Under the pieces are notes generated by a model. The model saw only the letters and a program-made list of their open reading frames with translations. It did not search any database and was not told where the DNA came from. Shown in pieces: positions 49,634-58,458 of a stretch of 64,000 nucleotides of DNA. This stretch comes from Candidatus Sungiibacteriota bacterium (GTDB lineage: Bacteria; Patescibacteria; Paceibacteria; Sungbacterales; SURF-37). The number at the start of each line of letters is the position of its first letter. The stretch's first letter is position 1. A program made the translations under genes and the position numbers. The stretch is taken from contig JACPMF010000009.1 of the NCBI GenBank assembly GCA_016186145.1, positions 1 through 64,000 of the forward strand, given 5' to 3'.

Positions 49634-50605
49634 TTACAAAAGCCCCGCCAGGACTTTCGCAAGACGCGCAGGATCATGACGAACAAATCCGCTTTTTCTT
49701 ACAAAGTCCCCGGTTATCGCAACCGGCTTCTTTTGAAAATTCCCGCCGAGCCCCACGACCTGTTTTCCTTCTCGCGCATATTCTTTCAAGCGTTCCGGTG
49801 ACGGTTTTTTCGTATTAATAACAGCAAAATCAAGAACGCCTTTTCCAAGATACTTTTCAATTGCGTCCAGAAAATCGCGGGCAGTAAAATCGGTTGTCTC
49901 GCCCAACTTGGTCATCGTATTCACTACAAACACCTTCGTGCCCTTTGCCTCACGAATCGCGCGGCCAACCCCGCGAACGAGGAGGTTCGGAATAATACTC
50001 GTAAAAAGGTCGCCGGGGCCGAGTATAATCAGATCCGCTTCCCTGATTACAGAAATGGCTTTTGGGTTTCCCGAAGCATGCGGTTTTAAAAAAACCTTTT
50101 TTATTTTCAGCGACGAATCATGTTTCGGGATATCAATATTCGTCTCGCCTTTAACGATTGCCCCGTCTTCGAGTTCCGCGCGAAGCTCTACATTATCAAG
50201 GGTCACGGGAATAACCCGACCCTGGACGTTAAGAATCCGGCCCGCTTCTTCAACCGCATCTTCAAAACTTCCCGTGAGACGCTCGAGAGCCGTCAACATA
50301 ATATTGCCAAATGCATGCCCGCGAAAACCGCCTTCACGGAAACGATAATTAAAAAGATCGGACAGCAACTTGTTGTCAGTCCGCGCGAGTGCTACCATCG
50401 CCCGCCGCAAGTCGCCGGGCGGGAGAATTCCAAATTCCTCGCGAAGAACACCGGTTGAACCGCCATCGTCGGCCATAGAAATAACCGCTGAAAGCTCAAC
50501 AGGATACTTTTTGAGGCCGGAGAGAACAGTAAAAACGCCGGTTCCCCCGCCGATCACTACGACCTTCTTGGGATTTTTAATTTTCGATTTGTGGATTCGT
50601 CGCAT
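49634..50605 (-). CDS. yvcK: YvcK/CofD-like gluconeogenesis factor
   Basis: 323 residues. KVVVIGGGTGVFTVLSGLK start, AVISMADDGGSTGVLREEFG and LPPGDLRRAMVAL are family signatures of the UDP-sugar-binding YvcK group, which ties cell-wall precursor status to morphology. Next to glmS and a GlmU-type gene this position makes sense. Confidence 0.92.
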   Translation of the reverse strand: MRRIHKSKIKNPKKVVVIGGGTGVFTVLSGLKKYPVELSAVISMADDGGSTGVLREEFGILPPGDLRRAMVALARTDNKLLSDLFNYRFREGGFRGHAFGNIMLTALERLTGSFEDAVEEAGRILNVQGRVIPVTLDNVELRAELEDGAIVKGETNIDIPKHDSSLKIKKVFLKPHASGNPKAISVIREADLIILGPGDLFTSIIPNLLVRGVGRAIREAKGTKVFVVNTMTKLGETTDFTARDFLDAIEKYLGKGVLDFAVINTKKPSPERLKEYAREGKQVVGLGGNFQKKPVAITGDFVRKSGFVRHDPARLAKVLAGLL

Positions 50606-50803
50606 TTATTAGCCCGCTATGGAAATACAAAATTTTCGAATTATGAATAAGGAGTTAGGAATAAAAAACACCTTTCGTAGCCATAATCCACAATTCTTGA
50701 TTCATGGTTCTGCTCCTTAATATTACCCCTTTCCACCCTTACTCGTTTGTGCTACATCTGAATAACCTTATTTCAGCCGCACCTTAAAAAGGAGAAACCG
50801 ACA

Positions 50804-51496
50804 ATGGAACGGGTACCGAACGCGCGCTGGTGGCAAGTAAAACATGCCTGGCTCTATACCCGATTGCGAATGGAGGGACTCGAGGGTCCGCAATTTGTTG
50901 ACAACATGAATACCTATGTAGATCCCGACGTCCTTATCGGCGCCGGGACGGTTGTGGAGCCAAACGTCTGGATTAAAGGAAACACGGTCATCGGCAAAAA
51001 TTGCCGCATCGGTTTTGGATCGGTCATTATTGACTCCGAACTCGAAAACGACGTGGTTATCTGCGGCGCGCGGATTGAACAATGCTATATCTGCCACCAC
51101 GCAGAAATCGGATATACCGCCCAGATGAAACGAACCCGCTTCGGCGCGCGTTCAAAAATGGTTCACCGCGGCTACCTCGGAGACGCGACTGTGGGTGAAG
51201 GCGTAAACATCGGCGCAGACGTCACCACCGCGAACTACGATGGCGCGAATAAGCATAAAACCGTGATCGGCGATAACGCTTTTATCGGAACCGGCGTTAA
51301 CCTTGTAGCACCCATTGAAATTCCGACAGGCATGATGATCGCATCCGGCTCAACGGTCACAACGAAAGACCCAAAAGAGCCAGGGCGGCTTCTGGTCGCC
51401 CGCGCTCCAGGGCGGCTCTCACAGTCAAAACGGGTGGTAAAAGACGAACGAGGCTGGCTGCTTAAAAATATAGAAGAGGAGGACCAGCTGGAATGA
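50804..51496 (+). CDS. Stand-alone GlmU-type left-handed beta-helix acetyltransferase
   Basis: 230 residues made of hexapeptide repeats (VDPDVLIGAGTVVEPNVWIK...). The stretch SKMVHRGYLGDATVGEGVN followed by TTANYDGANKHKTVIGDNAF matches the acetyltransferase half of GlmU, including the acceptor-binding NYDGANK. The uridylyltransferase half is missing, and about 35 residues without repeats lead in. Probably acetylates a glucosamine-1-phosphate-like sugar; the uridylyltransferase would have to be encoded elsewhere. AAGGAG precedes the ATG. Confidence 0.8.
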   Translation: MERVPNARWWQVKHAWLYTRLRMEGLEGPQFVDNMNTYVDPDVLIGAGTVVEPNVWIKGNTVIGKNCRIGFGSVIIDSELENDVVICGARIEQCYICHHAEIGYTAQMKRTRFGARSKMVHRGYLGDATVGEGVNIGADVTTANYDGANKHKTVIGDNAFIGTGVNLVAPIEIPTGMMIASGSTVTTKDPKEPGRLLVARAPGRLSQSKRVVKDERGWLLKNIEEEDQLE

Positions 51497-51540
51497 GAAG
51501 GTTTTCATCAGCGCTTTTCTCCGTGCAAATCAAATTGAAA

Positions 51541-51569
51541 AGCCCTACTAGTTAGGGCTCTTTTCTTTT
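51541..51569 (+). terminator. Intrinsic terminator, likely bidirectional
   Basis: AGCCCTA-CTAGT-TAGGGCT with CTTTTCTTTTT on the plus side and TTTTC on the minus side, shared by convergent genes. Confidence 0.8.
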
Positions 51570-51814
51570 TCTTCCGTAGACGGCGGCATCGCGCGGTATG
51601 CCGCGGCAATTGCTCTCGTTAGGCCGGGACAGGCGGACGAAGCACCACCGCTAGTACAAAGCCGAACAAAATTACGCATTGGCCACGTGCCTTCTTCACC
51701 GACGCCAACATACCATTCGCCGTTGCCGCCCTGAAAAATAATCAATTCGTTTCGATGCTTTTCGTCCCGGTCGTCGGTAAGATACCGCCGCAATTCTTGC
51801 ATCTCCGATTCCAT
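51548..51814 (-). CDS. Hypothetical protein, 88 residues
   Basis: Soluble, with ELIIFQGGNGEWYVGVGEEG in the middle and a CTSGGASSACPGL segment. Its ATG overlaps the stop of the upstream membrane gene (TAATG at 51812-51816), so translation is coupled. Ends in the shared terminator. No family recognised. Confidence 0.6.
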   Translation of the reverse strand: MESEMQELRRYLTDDRDEKHRNELIIFQGGNGEWYVGVGEEGTWPMRNFVRLCTSGGASSACPGLTRAIAAAYRAMPPSTEEKEKSPN

Positions 51815-52068
51815 TACAAATAAATAGGCGGATGGTTAATCATTGGGAAGATCAGGAGAACCAAGGCGGTTCCTGCGTGGAAATACGCTAAAAACATGGC
51901 CAACACAAGCACAAATGCCGCAAACTCCTCTACAACCTTCCTGACCCCGTAAAGACACTGCATTTTTCTTTCACGGCGATCAGCCAAATCTGTGAGTTTA
52001 ACAAGTAAAAGAAGTCCTACCACAAACACTACGGCGTCAACAACGAAAGAAAGGTAAGTTACTTGCAT
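51814..52068 (-). CDS. Two-span membrane protein
   Basis: 84 residues with spans at about 4-25 and 48-75, separated by a basic loop (DRRERKMQCLYG). First of a two-gene coupled operon with the 88-residue protein. Function unknown. Confidence 0.58.
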   Translation of the reverse strand: MQVTYLSFVVDAVVFVVGLLLLVKLTDLADRRERKMQCLYGVRKVVEEFAAFVLVLAMFLAYFHAGTALVLLIFPMINHPPIYL

Positions 52069-52109
52069 CGCTCACCCCCTTCTCTAAATTTAAAGAACGC
52101 AAAGATATT

Positions 52110-53951
52110 TTATTCTACTGTCACAGATTTAGCAAGATTTCTTGGCTTGTCTACATCGTAACCCCTTAACACTCCGAAGTGATACGCAAAAAGCTGAAGC
52201 GGGATGACCGCCAAAAGCGGCGTCAGCATTTCAAGAGTTTTTGGGATATAGATTACATCATCGGCAATATCTCGAATTTTCTCGTCTCCCTCGGTAGCAA
52301 CCGCAATCACCGGACCCTTGCGGGCCCGCACTTCCTCTATATTTGAAATCATTTTTTCATAAACCGAATCCTGCGGTGCGATAAACACCGACGGCAGATT
52401 CTGATCAATCATCGCAATCGGCCCATGCTTCAACTCACCGGCACCATACCCTTCGGCGTGAACATAAGAAATTTCTTTCAACTTCAATGCCCCTTCGTAC
52501 GCGACCGGCAAATTGTACTTCCTCCCAAGGTACAAAAAGTTATCATATTTTTGATACTTTACCGCAAGCCGCCGGATAACATCGTTTTGTAAAAGAATTT
52601 TTCGCATGAAATCGGGAATTTTTTTAAGCTCGCCCGCAATCCGCTCACCCGTAACCAAAGACATTTCCCGCTGACGGCCAAGGAGAAGAGTAAACAGGGC
52701 AAGTATCGCAACCTGCGAAGTAAACGCTTTAGTTGATGCAACCCCGATTTCAGGACCAACATGCTGGTATACGCCGGCGTCAGTATCGCGCGCAATGGTT
52801 GAGCCGACAACATTCACAATACCAAGCGTCGGCACGCCTTTTTCTCTTGCCTCGCGAAGCGCTGCCAACGTATCTGCGGTCTCACCAGACTGCGAAATCG
52901 CAAGCATGATATCGCCTTCGCGGAAAACCGGCTTCCGATAGCGGAACTCCGAAGCAAGGTCAACTTCAACCGGAATACCGGCGTATTCTTCGAGCATGTA
53001 CTCGCCGACGCGGCCGGCAAGATATGCCGTGCCGCACCCGGAGATCAAAATACGTTTTGCATTTTTTACCTGTGGGATTACTTCAGCAAGCCCGCCAAGC
53101 TTCGCACGGCCTTCTTCCGGAACCAACCGCCCGCGTATCGAGTTCTCGATGGCATGCGGTTCCTCAAAAATCTCTTTCAGCATGAAATGCGGATACCCTC
53201 CTTTCTGCGCCTCTTCCGGAGACCACTCAACTTTATGAAACTTCTTTTCAAGAAGATTCCTTTTAAGATCAAAAATACGATGGTTTGCCGGAGTCAGCAC
53301 CGCCATTTCGCCGTCATCAAGATAGATGACATCCTTGGTATGCTTTAACACTGCCGAGGCGTCGGAAGCAATAAAATATTCACCCTCGCCGATTCCAATA
53401 AGAAGCGGTGAAAAGTTGCGCGCGGCAATAAGTTTTTCCGGCTCCCTGCGGTCAATAACGGCAAGACCATATGTTCCCCGCACAGTCAGAAGCGAAAGGC
53501 GCACAGCCTCCGCAATATCGAGCTCTTTGTTTTTGTTTCTAAATTCTTCAATAAGATGAGCAATCGTTTCAGTGTCCGTTTCCGAGCGGAAAACATGGCC
53601 CATTTTTTTTAATTCCCCCTTAAGGTCCTTATAGTTTTCAATAATGCCGTTATGGACAAGCCAGATGTCGCCGGAACAATCCCGATGCGGATGAGCGTTC
53701 GTTTCTGTCACCCCGCCATGAGTAGCCCAACGGGAATGCACAATGCCGGCAGAACCGGCAAATTCCTTACCATGAACTTTTTCTTGCAAAACAGCAACCT
53801 TGCCGACTGCCTTTTCGCTCCTGACGTTGCCGCTTTTCGTAACAACCGCAAAGCCCGCCGAGTCATAACCCCGGTATTCGAGATTTTTTATGCCATCCAT
53901 CAGAATAGGTAGGGCCTTTTGTCTGCCGATGTAACCGACAATTCCACACAT
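52110..53951 (-). CDS. glmS: Glutamine-fructose-6-phosphate aminotransferase
   Basis: 613 residues. Cys2 nucleophile after Met (CGIVGYIG) in the glutaminase domain, then two SIS domains (ILISGCGTAYLAGRVGEY; FLYLGRKYNLPVAYEGALKLKE) and the C-terminal PRNLAKSVTVE. It makes glucosamine-6-phosphate for cell-wall precursors. No glmS ribozyme is apparent in the short upstream spacer. Confidence 0.96.
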   Translation of the reverse strand: MCGIVGYIGRQKALPILMDGIKNLEYRGYDSAGFAVVTKSGNVRSEKAVGKVAVLQEKVHGKEFAGSAGIVHSRWATHGGVTETNAHPHRDCSGDIWLVHNGIIENYKDLKGELKKMGHVFRSETDTETIAHLIEEFRNKNKELDIAEAVRLSLLTVRGTYGLAVIDRREPEKLIAARNFSPLLIGIGEGEYFIASDASAVLKHTKDVIYLDDGEMAVLTPANHRIFDLKRNLLEKKFHKVEWSPEEAQKGGYPHFMLKEIFEEPHAIENSIRGRLVPEEGRAKLGGLAEVIPQVKNAKRILISGCGTAYLAGRVGEYMLEEYAGIPVEVDLASEFRYRKPVFREGDIMLAISQSGETADTLAALREAREKGVPTLGIVNVVGSTIARDTDAGVYQHVGPEIGVASTKAFTSQVAILALFTLLLGRQREMSLVTGERIAGELKKIPDFMRKILLQNDVIRRLAVKYQKYDNFLYLGRKYNLPVAYEGALKLKEISYVHAEGYGAGELKHGPIAMIDQNLPSVFIAPQDSVYEKMISNIEEVRARKGPVIAVATEGDEKIRDIADDVIYIPKTLEMLTPLLAVIPLQLFAYHFGVLRGYDVDKPRNLAKSVTVE

Positions 53952-54044
53952 GGTTTACTTCTTAATACCGGATATGCGGAGATTTGTTTTCAAAATCAGC
54001 CCCGAAAATAATTTGCTTGAAATGTATCCCTTCTCGGTTCTTAT

Positions 54045-54067
54045 TAAAAAACCGCGGTTACCCGCGG
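54045..54067 (-). terminator. Intrinsic terminator overlapping a stop codon
   Basis: CCGCGG-GTAA-CCGCGG followed by TTTTTT; the TAA of the next gene lies in the loop. Confidence 0.85.
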
Positions 54068-54312
54068 ACAACACTGTTAAATTTGTACCCCCGTAGTCTT
54101 GTAGGATAAACGATCTTATCTGTAAAAATATTTTTTACCATGGCGTCACCGCCAATTGTACAGGCATCACCCACCCAGCTATCAGCTTCTGCCAACGCGC
54201 GTCTCCTAGTCCTCAATTCCCTATCGCGTACGAAACCAGAGCCATGACCACTAGTATAAACAGCATACCAGCGACCAGTGCAAAAATTTAGAACGCGCCT
54301 TAAAAATTCCAT
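54058..54312 (-). CDS. Hypothetical protein, 84 residues
   Basis: Basic, starting MEFLRRVLNFCTGRWYAVYT. GGGAGG lies 7 nt upstream of the ATG. Family not recognised. Confidence 0.55.
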   Translation of the reverse strand: MEFLRRVLNFCTGRWYAVYTSGHGSGFVRDRELRTRRRALAEADSWVGDACTIGGDAMVKNIFTDKIVYPTRLRGYKFNSVVRG

Positions 54313-54393
54313 GATTTCCTCCCTTTTGAGAATAAAAGAACTAACTAGAAAATATGTTAACCAAAAATAGCATATATAAGTTTTTTGTCAATT

Positions 54394-54418
54394 AAAAAAC
54401 GAGGCCTTAGTCGGCCTC
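54394..54418 (-). terminator. Intrinsic terminator overlapping the MaoC-like stop
   Basis: GAGGCC-GACTAA-GGCCTC followed by GTTTTTT on the minus strand; TAA in the loop. Confidence 0.85.
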
Positions 54419-54925
54419 TTTCTTTTTAATATTCGCGGGATTCTTTCTCATCAATACGCAAAACCATCCTTCGGCAACATTTTCATATCTTTGATTTTCA
54501 GTGAAGAACTCAAATCTCACAATACCTTTATCCGGATATTTTTTTGATTCTTTCGTCTCGGTAATATGCAAATAATGCTTAACCCTATCACCCGGACGCA
54601 CCGGCAAAATAAATTTTACATACTTCTCGAGAAGGGCTTCAAGAGTTCCATGCCAAAAATCAACGGTGTGGAGCGCGCCAAAAAGCGTGTTCACTACGAG
54701 TTCGCCGTGAACAGCTAACCCGCCGAGAACCGTGGTGGCCGCGAAACTATTATTAAAATGAAGTGGATTGAAATCCCCCGTGGCAAGAGCAAAACGATCT
54801 ATATCGCACCCGTCAATCCAAATCCAAGGCAAAGAATTAAAGCGCATACTTTTGTGGAAATCATCAAAGTATAGCGGCCGTCTAAAAATTTCGTTATTTA
54901 CTGCGTCAACCCATCCGATCCTCAT
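54407..54925 (-). CDS. MaoC-like hot-dog dehydratase
   Basis: 172 residues. ALATGDFNPLHFNNSFA has the hydratase-2 motif (Asp...NPxH), followed by GGLAVHGELV. Such proteins hydrate enoyl-CoA or enoyl-ACP thioesters. The start at 54925 is chosen because it overlaps the stop of a small upstream gene (ATGA). An organism of this kind usually lacks fatty-acid synthesis, so the substrate is unclear; the LuxI/FeeM-like acyl synthase at 3148 is the only other acyl-chain enzyme in view. Confidence 0.8.
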   Translation of the reverse strand: MRIGWVDAVNNEIFRRPLYFDDFHKSMRFNSLPWIWIDGCDIDRFALATGDFNPLHFNNSFAATTVLGGLAVHGELVVNTLFGALHTVDFWHGTLEALLEKYVKFILPVRPGDRVKHYLHITETKESKKYPDKGIVRFEFFTENQRYENVAEGWFCVLMRKNPANIKKKEAD

Positions 54926-55047
54926 GATCCGACCCCAAACTCCCAAAAAGCAGGCTCTTCCTCGTTTCTCTGTCGCCGTTTCAAAAAAGCCGATGCTGCA
55001 ACAAACCCCGCAAGCACCCCAAACAAAAACAACATGCTTTTGTTCAC
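54922..55047 (-). CDS. 41-residue membrane-anchored small protein, GTG start
   Basis: GTG at 55047 preceded by GGAGG at 8-9 nt. One N-terminal span (SMLFLFGVLAGFVAASAF), then charged KRRQRNEEEPAFWEFG. Its TGA overlaps the MaoC-like ATG, so the two are coupled. Confidence 0.55.
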   Translation of the reverse strand: MNKSMLFLFGVLAGFVAASAFLKRRQRNEEEPAFWEFGVGS

Positions 55048-55114
55048 GATATGCCCCCTCCGGTTTTCAACGAACCAGTACTTTTACTATATACTTCGGC
55101 AAAAAGAGATCAAA

Positions 55115-57577
55115 CTACACGACAAAATTAATAAGCTTATTTTTCACAAAAATAACCTTTCTGGGGACACCGGGCACATAGCGCTTTACCGCTTCGTTAC
55201 TTAAAGCGGCGGCACGCGCATCTTCTTCGGTAATCCCCGCCCTTACTTCAACTGTTGCGCGCACTTTCCCGTTAACTTGTACAATAAGCGCGAAAAAATC
55301 TTCAGTAAGAAACTTTTTATCAAACTTTGGCCACAAAGAGGTGTGCACGCTTTTTTTATTGCCAAGCGCATACCACAATTCCTCGGTAATGTGCGGCGCG
55401 AAGGGGGCGAGAAGTTTCAGGAAAATTTCTTTTTCTTGGCGTCCGGCGCTGTCACTATGAGCCTCAAATTCATTCAAAAGCACCATCAAGGCGGAGATGG
55501 CGGTATTGTATTGTAAATTTTCGATGTCTTCGGTAACTTTTTTTATCGTTTGATGCAAGATTTTTTGAGTTTGCGGTTTCGGGTTTTGCGTTTTTTTAGA
55601 ATTCAGGGATTTGGTTTTAGAGCCTTGAGCGGCGTAATCATCAACAAACTTCCAAACGCGCTCTAAGAATCTTGTAACTCCCCTAATTCCAGTATCCCGG
55701 AAATCTCCTCCTTGTTCAAAAGGTCCCAAGAACATTAAATACATCCGCAAAGCATCTGCGCCGTAGGAATGGATATATTCATCAGGGTTCACCACATTGC
55801 CGCGGGATTTGGACATCTTCGCGCCGTCTTTTGTAATGTGGCCATGCGCGCGAAACATCTTGAACGGCTCATCAAAACCAATAATGCCGAAGTCGTAAAA
55901 AACCATAGTGATAAACCGCGTATAGAGAAGGTGCAATACCGCATGCTCAAATCCGCCCATGTAGCGATCCACCGGCAGCCATTTTTTTACCCTAAGCCTG
56001 TCGAAGGGCTTGCTTTTGTTTCCAACATCGATGTACCGGTAGTAGTACCATGCGGAATCAAGAAACGTATCTGAAACATCGGTCTCTCTCCTTGCCCACT
56101 CGCTGCAACGCGGACATTTTACCCGATAAAACGACTCGACACTCGCAAGCGGAGATTGGCTGGTTCCGGTCGGACGGAATTCTTTAACAAACGGCAGAAG
56201 TACCGGCAGATCTTTTTCAGCAACAGCATACCAGCCGGGCATTTCTTTTTGCTCGCCGCGCCCCGCACGCCGGCATGATTCGCAAAAAATCATCGGGATC
56301 GGCGGCCCCCAATAGCGCTGTCGTGAAATAAGCCAGTCCCGGAGACGGAACTGGGTTTTAAACTTTGCCTTCAAACTTTCGGCAATCATCCGCCGGGCCT
56401 CCTGGCTCTTAAAACCATTCGCCCATCCGGAATTCAAAAGTTTTCCTTCGCCGGTATACGCAGAATGCAAGGGCGCATGCGATTCGCCGTCGTCGGATAT
56501 GACTTCGCGAACGGGCAGATTGAATTTTTTTGCAAACTCGAAGTCGCGCTCATCATGGGCCGGAACCGCCATGATCGCACCGGTGCCGACGCCGGAAAGC
56601 ACATAATCCGCCACCCAAACCGGTATCTTTTCGCCGTTTGCGGGATTGACGGCGAAAGATCCCGTAAATACTCCGGTCTTTATCTTCTTTGCGTCCAGCC
56701 GTTCCGCTTCGCTTCTCTTTGCCGCCTCCGCGATATATGCCTCAACTGCATCTTTTCGTTCTTTACCCAAAAACTCCGGTACCAACGGATGCTCCGGCGC
56801 AAGAACCAGATATGTCGCTCCGAAGACGGTGTCCGCCCTCGTCGTAAACACTTCGATCTGAAGCTTAGAGCCTGAAACTTGAAATTTAACTAATGCTCCC
56901 TCTGATTTTCCAATCCAGTTCTTTTGAGCAATCTTTACCTTCTCCGACCAGTCAATTTTTTCCAGATTCTTAAGCAGGCGTTCGGCGTAATCCGTTATCT
57001 TAAAAAACCACTGCTCAAGTTCTTTCTTTACCACCGTCGTACCGCACCGCTCGCACTCTCCGGCGATGACTTGCTCGTCGGCAAGAACGGTGAGGCATTG
57101 CGGACACCAGTTCACCAGGGCTTTTTTGCGATACGCAAGGCCGCGCTTAAACATCCTAATAAAGACCCACTGAGTCCAACGGTAGTATTCGGAATCATAT
57201 GTTTCTAGGCGTTCTTTCCAGGCAAAACCGGAGCCAATGCCGGCAATCTGCTTATAAAATCTTTTTTCGGTAATTTTTGAAAGCAGCATCGGGTGTTTGC
57301 CGATTTTCAACGCATAGTTTTCGGAATGAATTCCAAAACCGTCAAGGCCGATAGGCTGAAAAACATCATACCTCTGCATGCGCTTGAGGCGTCCAAAAAT
57401 ATCGCATCCCACCATGTCATACATATTGCCGACATGCAGCCCCTCCGCGGACGGGTAAGGAAACATCGTTAGGTTATAAAATGGTTTTTTGGCACGCTTT
57501 AAATCGGGCTCATAAACCCCTTCTTGCAACCATTTTTTTTGCCATTTCGCCTCAATTTTTTTATGGTTGTATTTCAT
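55115..57577 (-). CDS. leuS: Leucyl-tRNA synthetase
   Basis: 820 residues. The HIGH-type motif is HVGN (YPSAEGLHVGN), KMSKS is in KMSKSRGNVVNP, and the editing domain has TTRADTVFGATYLVLAPEHP. A low-complexity insert (KSLNSKKTQNPKPQTQKIL) just after the Rossmann core looks like translated intergenic repeat. A tRNA-Leu gene lies at the window end. Confidence 0.96.
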   Translation of the reverse strand: MKYNHKKIEAKWQKKWLQEGVYEPDLKRAKKPFYNLTMFPYPSAEGLHVGNMYDMVGCDIFGRLKRMQRYDVFQPIGLDGFGIHSENYALKIGKHPMLLSKITEKRFYKQIAGIGSGFAWKERLETYDSEYYRWTQWVFIRMFKRGLAYRKKALVNWCPQCLTVLADEQVIAGECERCGTTVVKKELEQWFFKITDYAERLLKNLEKIDWSEKVKIAQKNWIGKSEGALVKFQVSGSKLQIEVFTTRADTVFGATYLVLAPEHPLVPEFLGKERKDAVEAYIAEAAKRSEAERLDAKKIKTGVFTGSFAVNPANGEKIPVWVADYVLSGVGTGAIMAVPAHDERDFEFAKKFNLPVREVISDDGESHAPLHSAYTGEGKLLNSGWANGFKSQEARRMIAESLKAKFKTQFRLRDWLISRQRYWGPPIPMIFCESCRRAGRGEQKEMPGWYAVAEKDLPVLLPFVKEFRPTGTSQSPLASVESFYRVKCPRCSEWARRETDVSDTFLDSAWYYYRYIDVGNKSKPFDRLRVKKWLPVDRYMGGFEHAVLHLLYTRFITMVFYDFGIIGFDEPFKMFRAHGHITKDGAKMSKSRGNVVNPDEYIHSYGADALRMYLMFLGPFEQGGDFRDTGIRGVTRFLERVWKFVDDYAAQGSKTKSLNSKKTQNPKPQTQKILHQTIKKVTEDIENLQYNTAISALMVLLNEFEAHSDSAGRQEKEIFLKLLAPFAPHITEELWYALGNKKSVHTSLWPKFDKKFLTEDFFALIVQVNGKVRATVEVRAGITEEDARAAALSNEAVKRYVPGVPRKVIFVKNKLINFVV

Positions 57578-57725
57578 AAGCGCTCTTCACTATATAAGCA
57601 TTGGCCAATTTTTAATTCAAGGCATTTACATGCTTTACTTTTGTCATCTATGTTTGTGCCAAATAAACCCTATAGGATTTATTTAACGGTTTTGGTTGAT
57701 TGCGTGATATATGCCTAACACCAAT

Positions 57726-57754
57726 TTGACTTCTTGCTACACTATTTGTATAGT
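57726..57754 (+). promoter_or_regulatory. Sigma70-type promoter
   Basis: TTGACT, 17-nt spacer, TATAGT, 45 nt upstream of the 57799 gene. Confidence 0.75.
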
Positions 57755-57798
57755 AATGCCGCAGATCATTTATAAAATTGAATAGGGAAGGGAATGGC

Positions 57799-58404
57799 AT
57801 GAACCCCGGACACGAACTGCCAAGCGATGATGAAGTTTTTGAAAAAGCAAAAACAATAAAGAACCTTCCGAAGGATGCCGCGGAAAAGAGCAATACGGAG
57901 GTTATAGACTTTTTAAAATCTCTTGCCGAGTTTATCCAGGAAATGCAGCTTTGTACCCAATCAGGCCAAAAAGGGCCGCCTTCACCCCGGCGTTCGATCC
58001 AACAATTTGTAAGGCGCTGCAAAGAAAAAAAGATTTCCGCATGTATCTTTATAAAAAAGACCTCTCCGGCAACAAAAAAGACGTGGTCAAAGAAAAAACT
58101 GGTGAGTGTTAAGTATGCAATCCTCCGCAATTGGCCGCAGGAAGAAGCATCTCTTCACGTCCACATCACATGCGAGCTATGCGAAGTGTTGATCCGGCAT
58201 ATCGAGGTTTTGCCGGAATACACCTCTGTTGAGGCCGGAAAAATTGAAATTGAAATCCAAGATTTTCCCGGCGCATGCATGCCGACCCGAAATGAAGCGT
58301 CTAACCCACTACCAAAGCCAGCGACGCCAAGCGAAGGCAACGTGCTCTCCGAAGCCGAAACACGGCGCTTCCTGGAAAGCATGGGGCTGGAAGACATACT
58401 CTAA
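57799..58404 (+). CDS. Hypothetical protein, 201 residues
   Basis: Soluble and charged, with a basic centre (RRCKEKKISACIFIKK, KKTWSKKKL) and an acidic C-terminal helix (LSEAETRRFLESMGLEDIL). AGGGAA precedes the ATG at 57799; it has its own promoter and terminator. I do not recognise the family. Confidence 0.65.
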   Translation: MNPGHELPSDDEVFEKAKTIKNLPKDAAEKSNTEVIDFLKSLAEFIQEMQLCTQSGQKGPPSPRRSIQQFVRRCKEKKISACIFIKKTSPATKKTWSKKKLVSVKYAILRNWPQEEASLHVHITCELCEVLIRHIEVLPEYTSVEAGKIEIEIQDFPGACMPTRNEASNPLPKPATPSEGNVLSEAETRRFLESMGLEDIL

Positions 58405-58428
58405 CCAGGGCAAAACAACAGTGAACGA

Positions 58429-58458
58429 ATCCCGCGCAAATGCGGGATTTTATGTTTT
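58429..58458 (+). terminator. Intrinsic terminator
   Basis: ATCCCGC-GCAAAT-GCGGGAT followed by TTTATGTTTTT. Confidence 0.88.

Noticed and set aside
53952..54057. glmS ribozyme or riboswitch upstream of glmS.
   Set aside because: The spacer is about 100 bp and is taken up largely by the terminator of the neighbouring gene; no matching structure was recognised.
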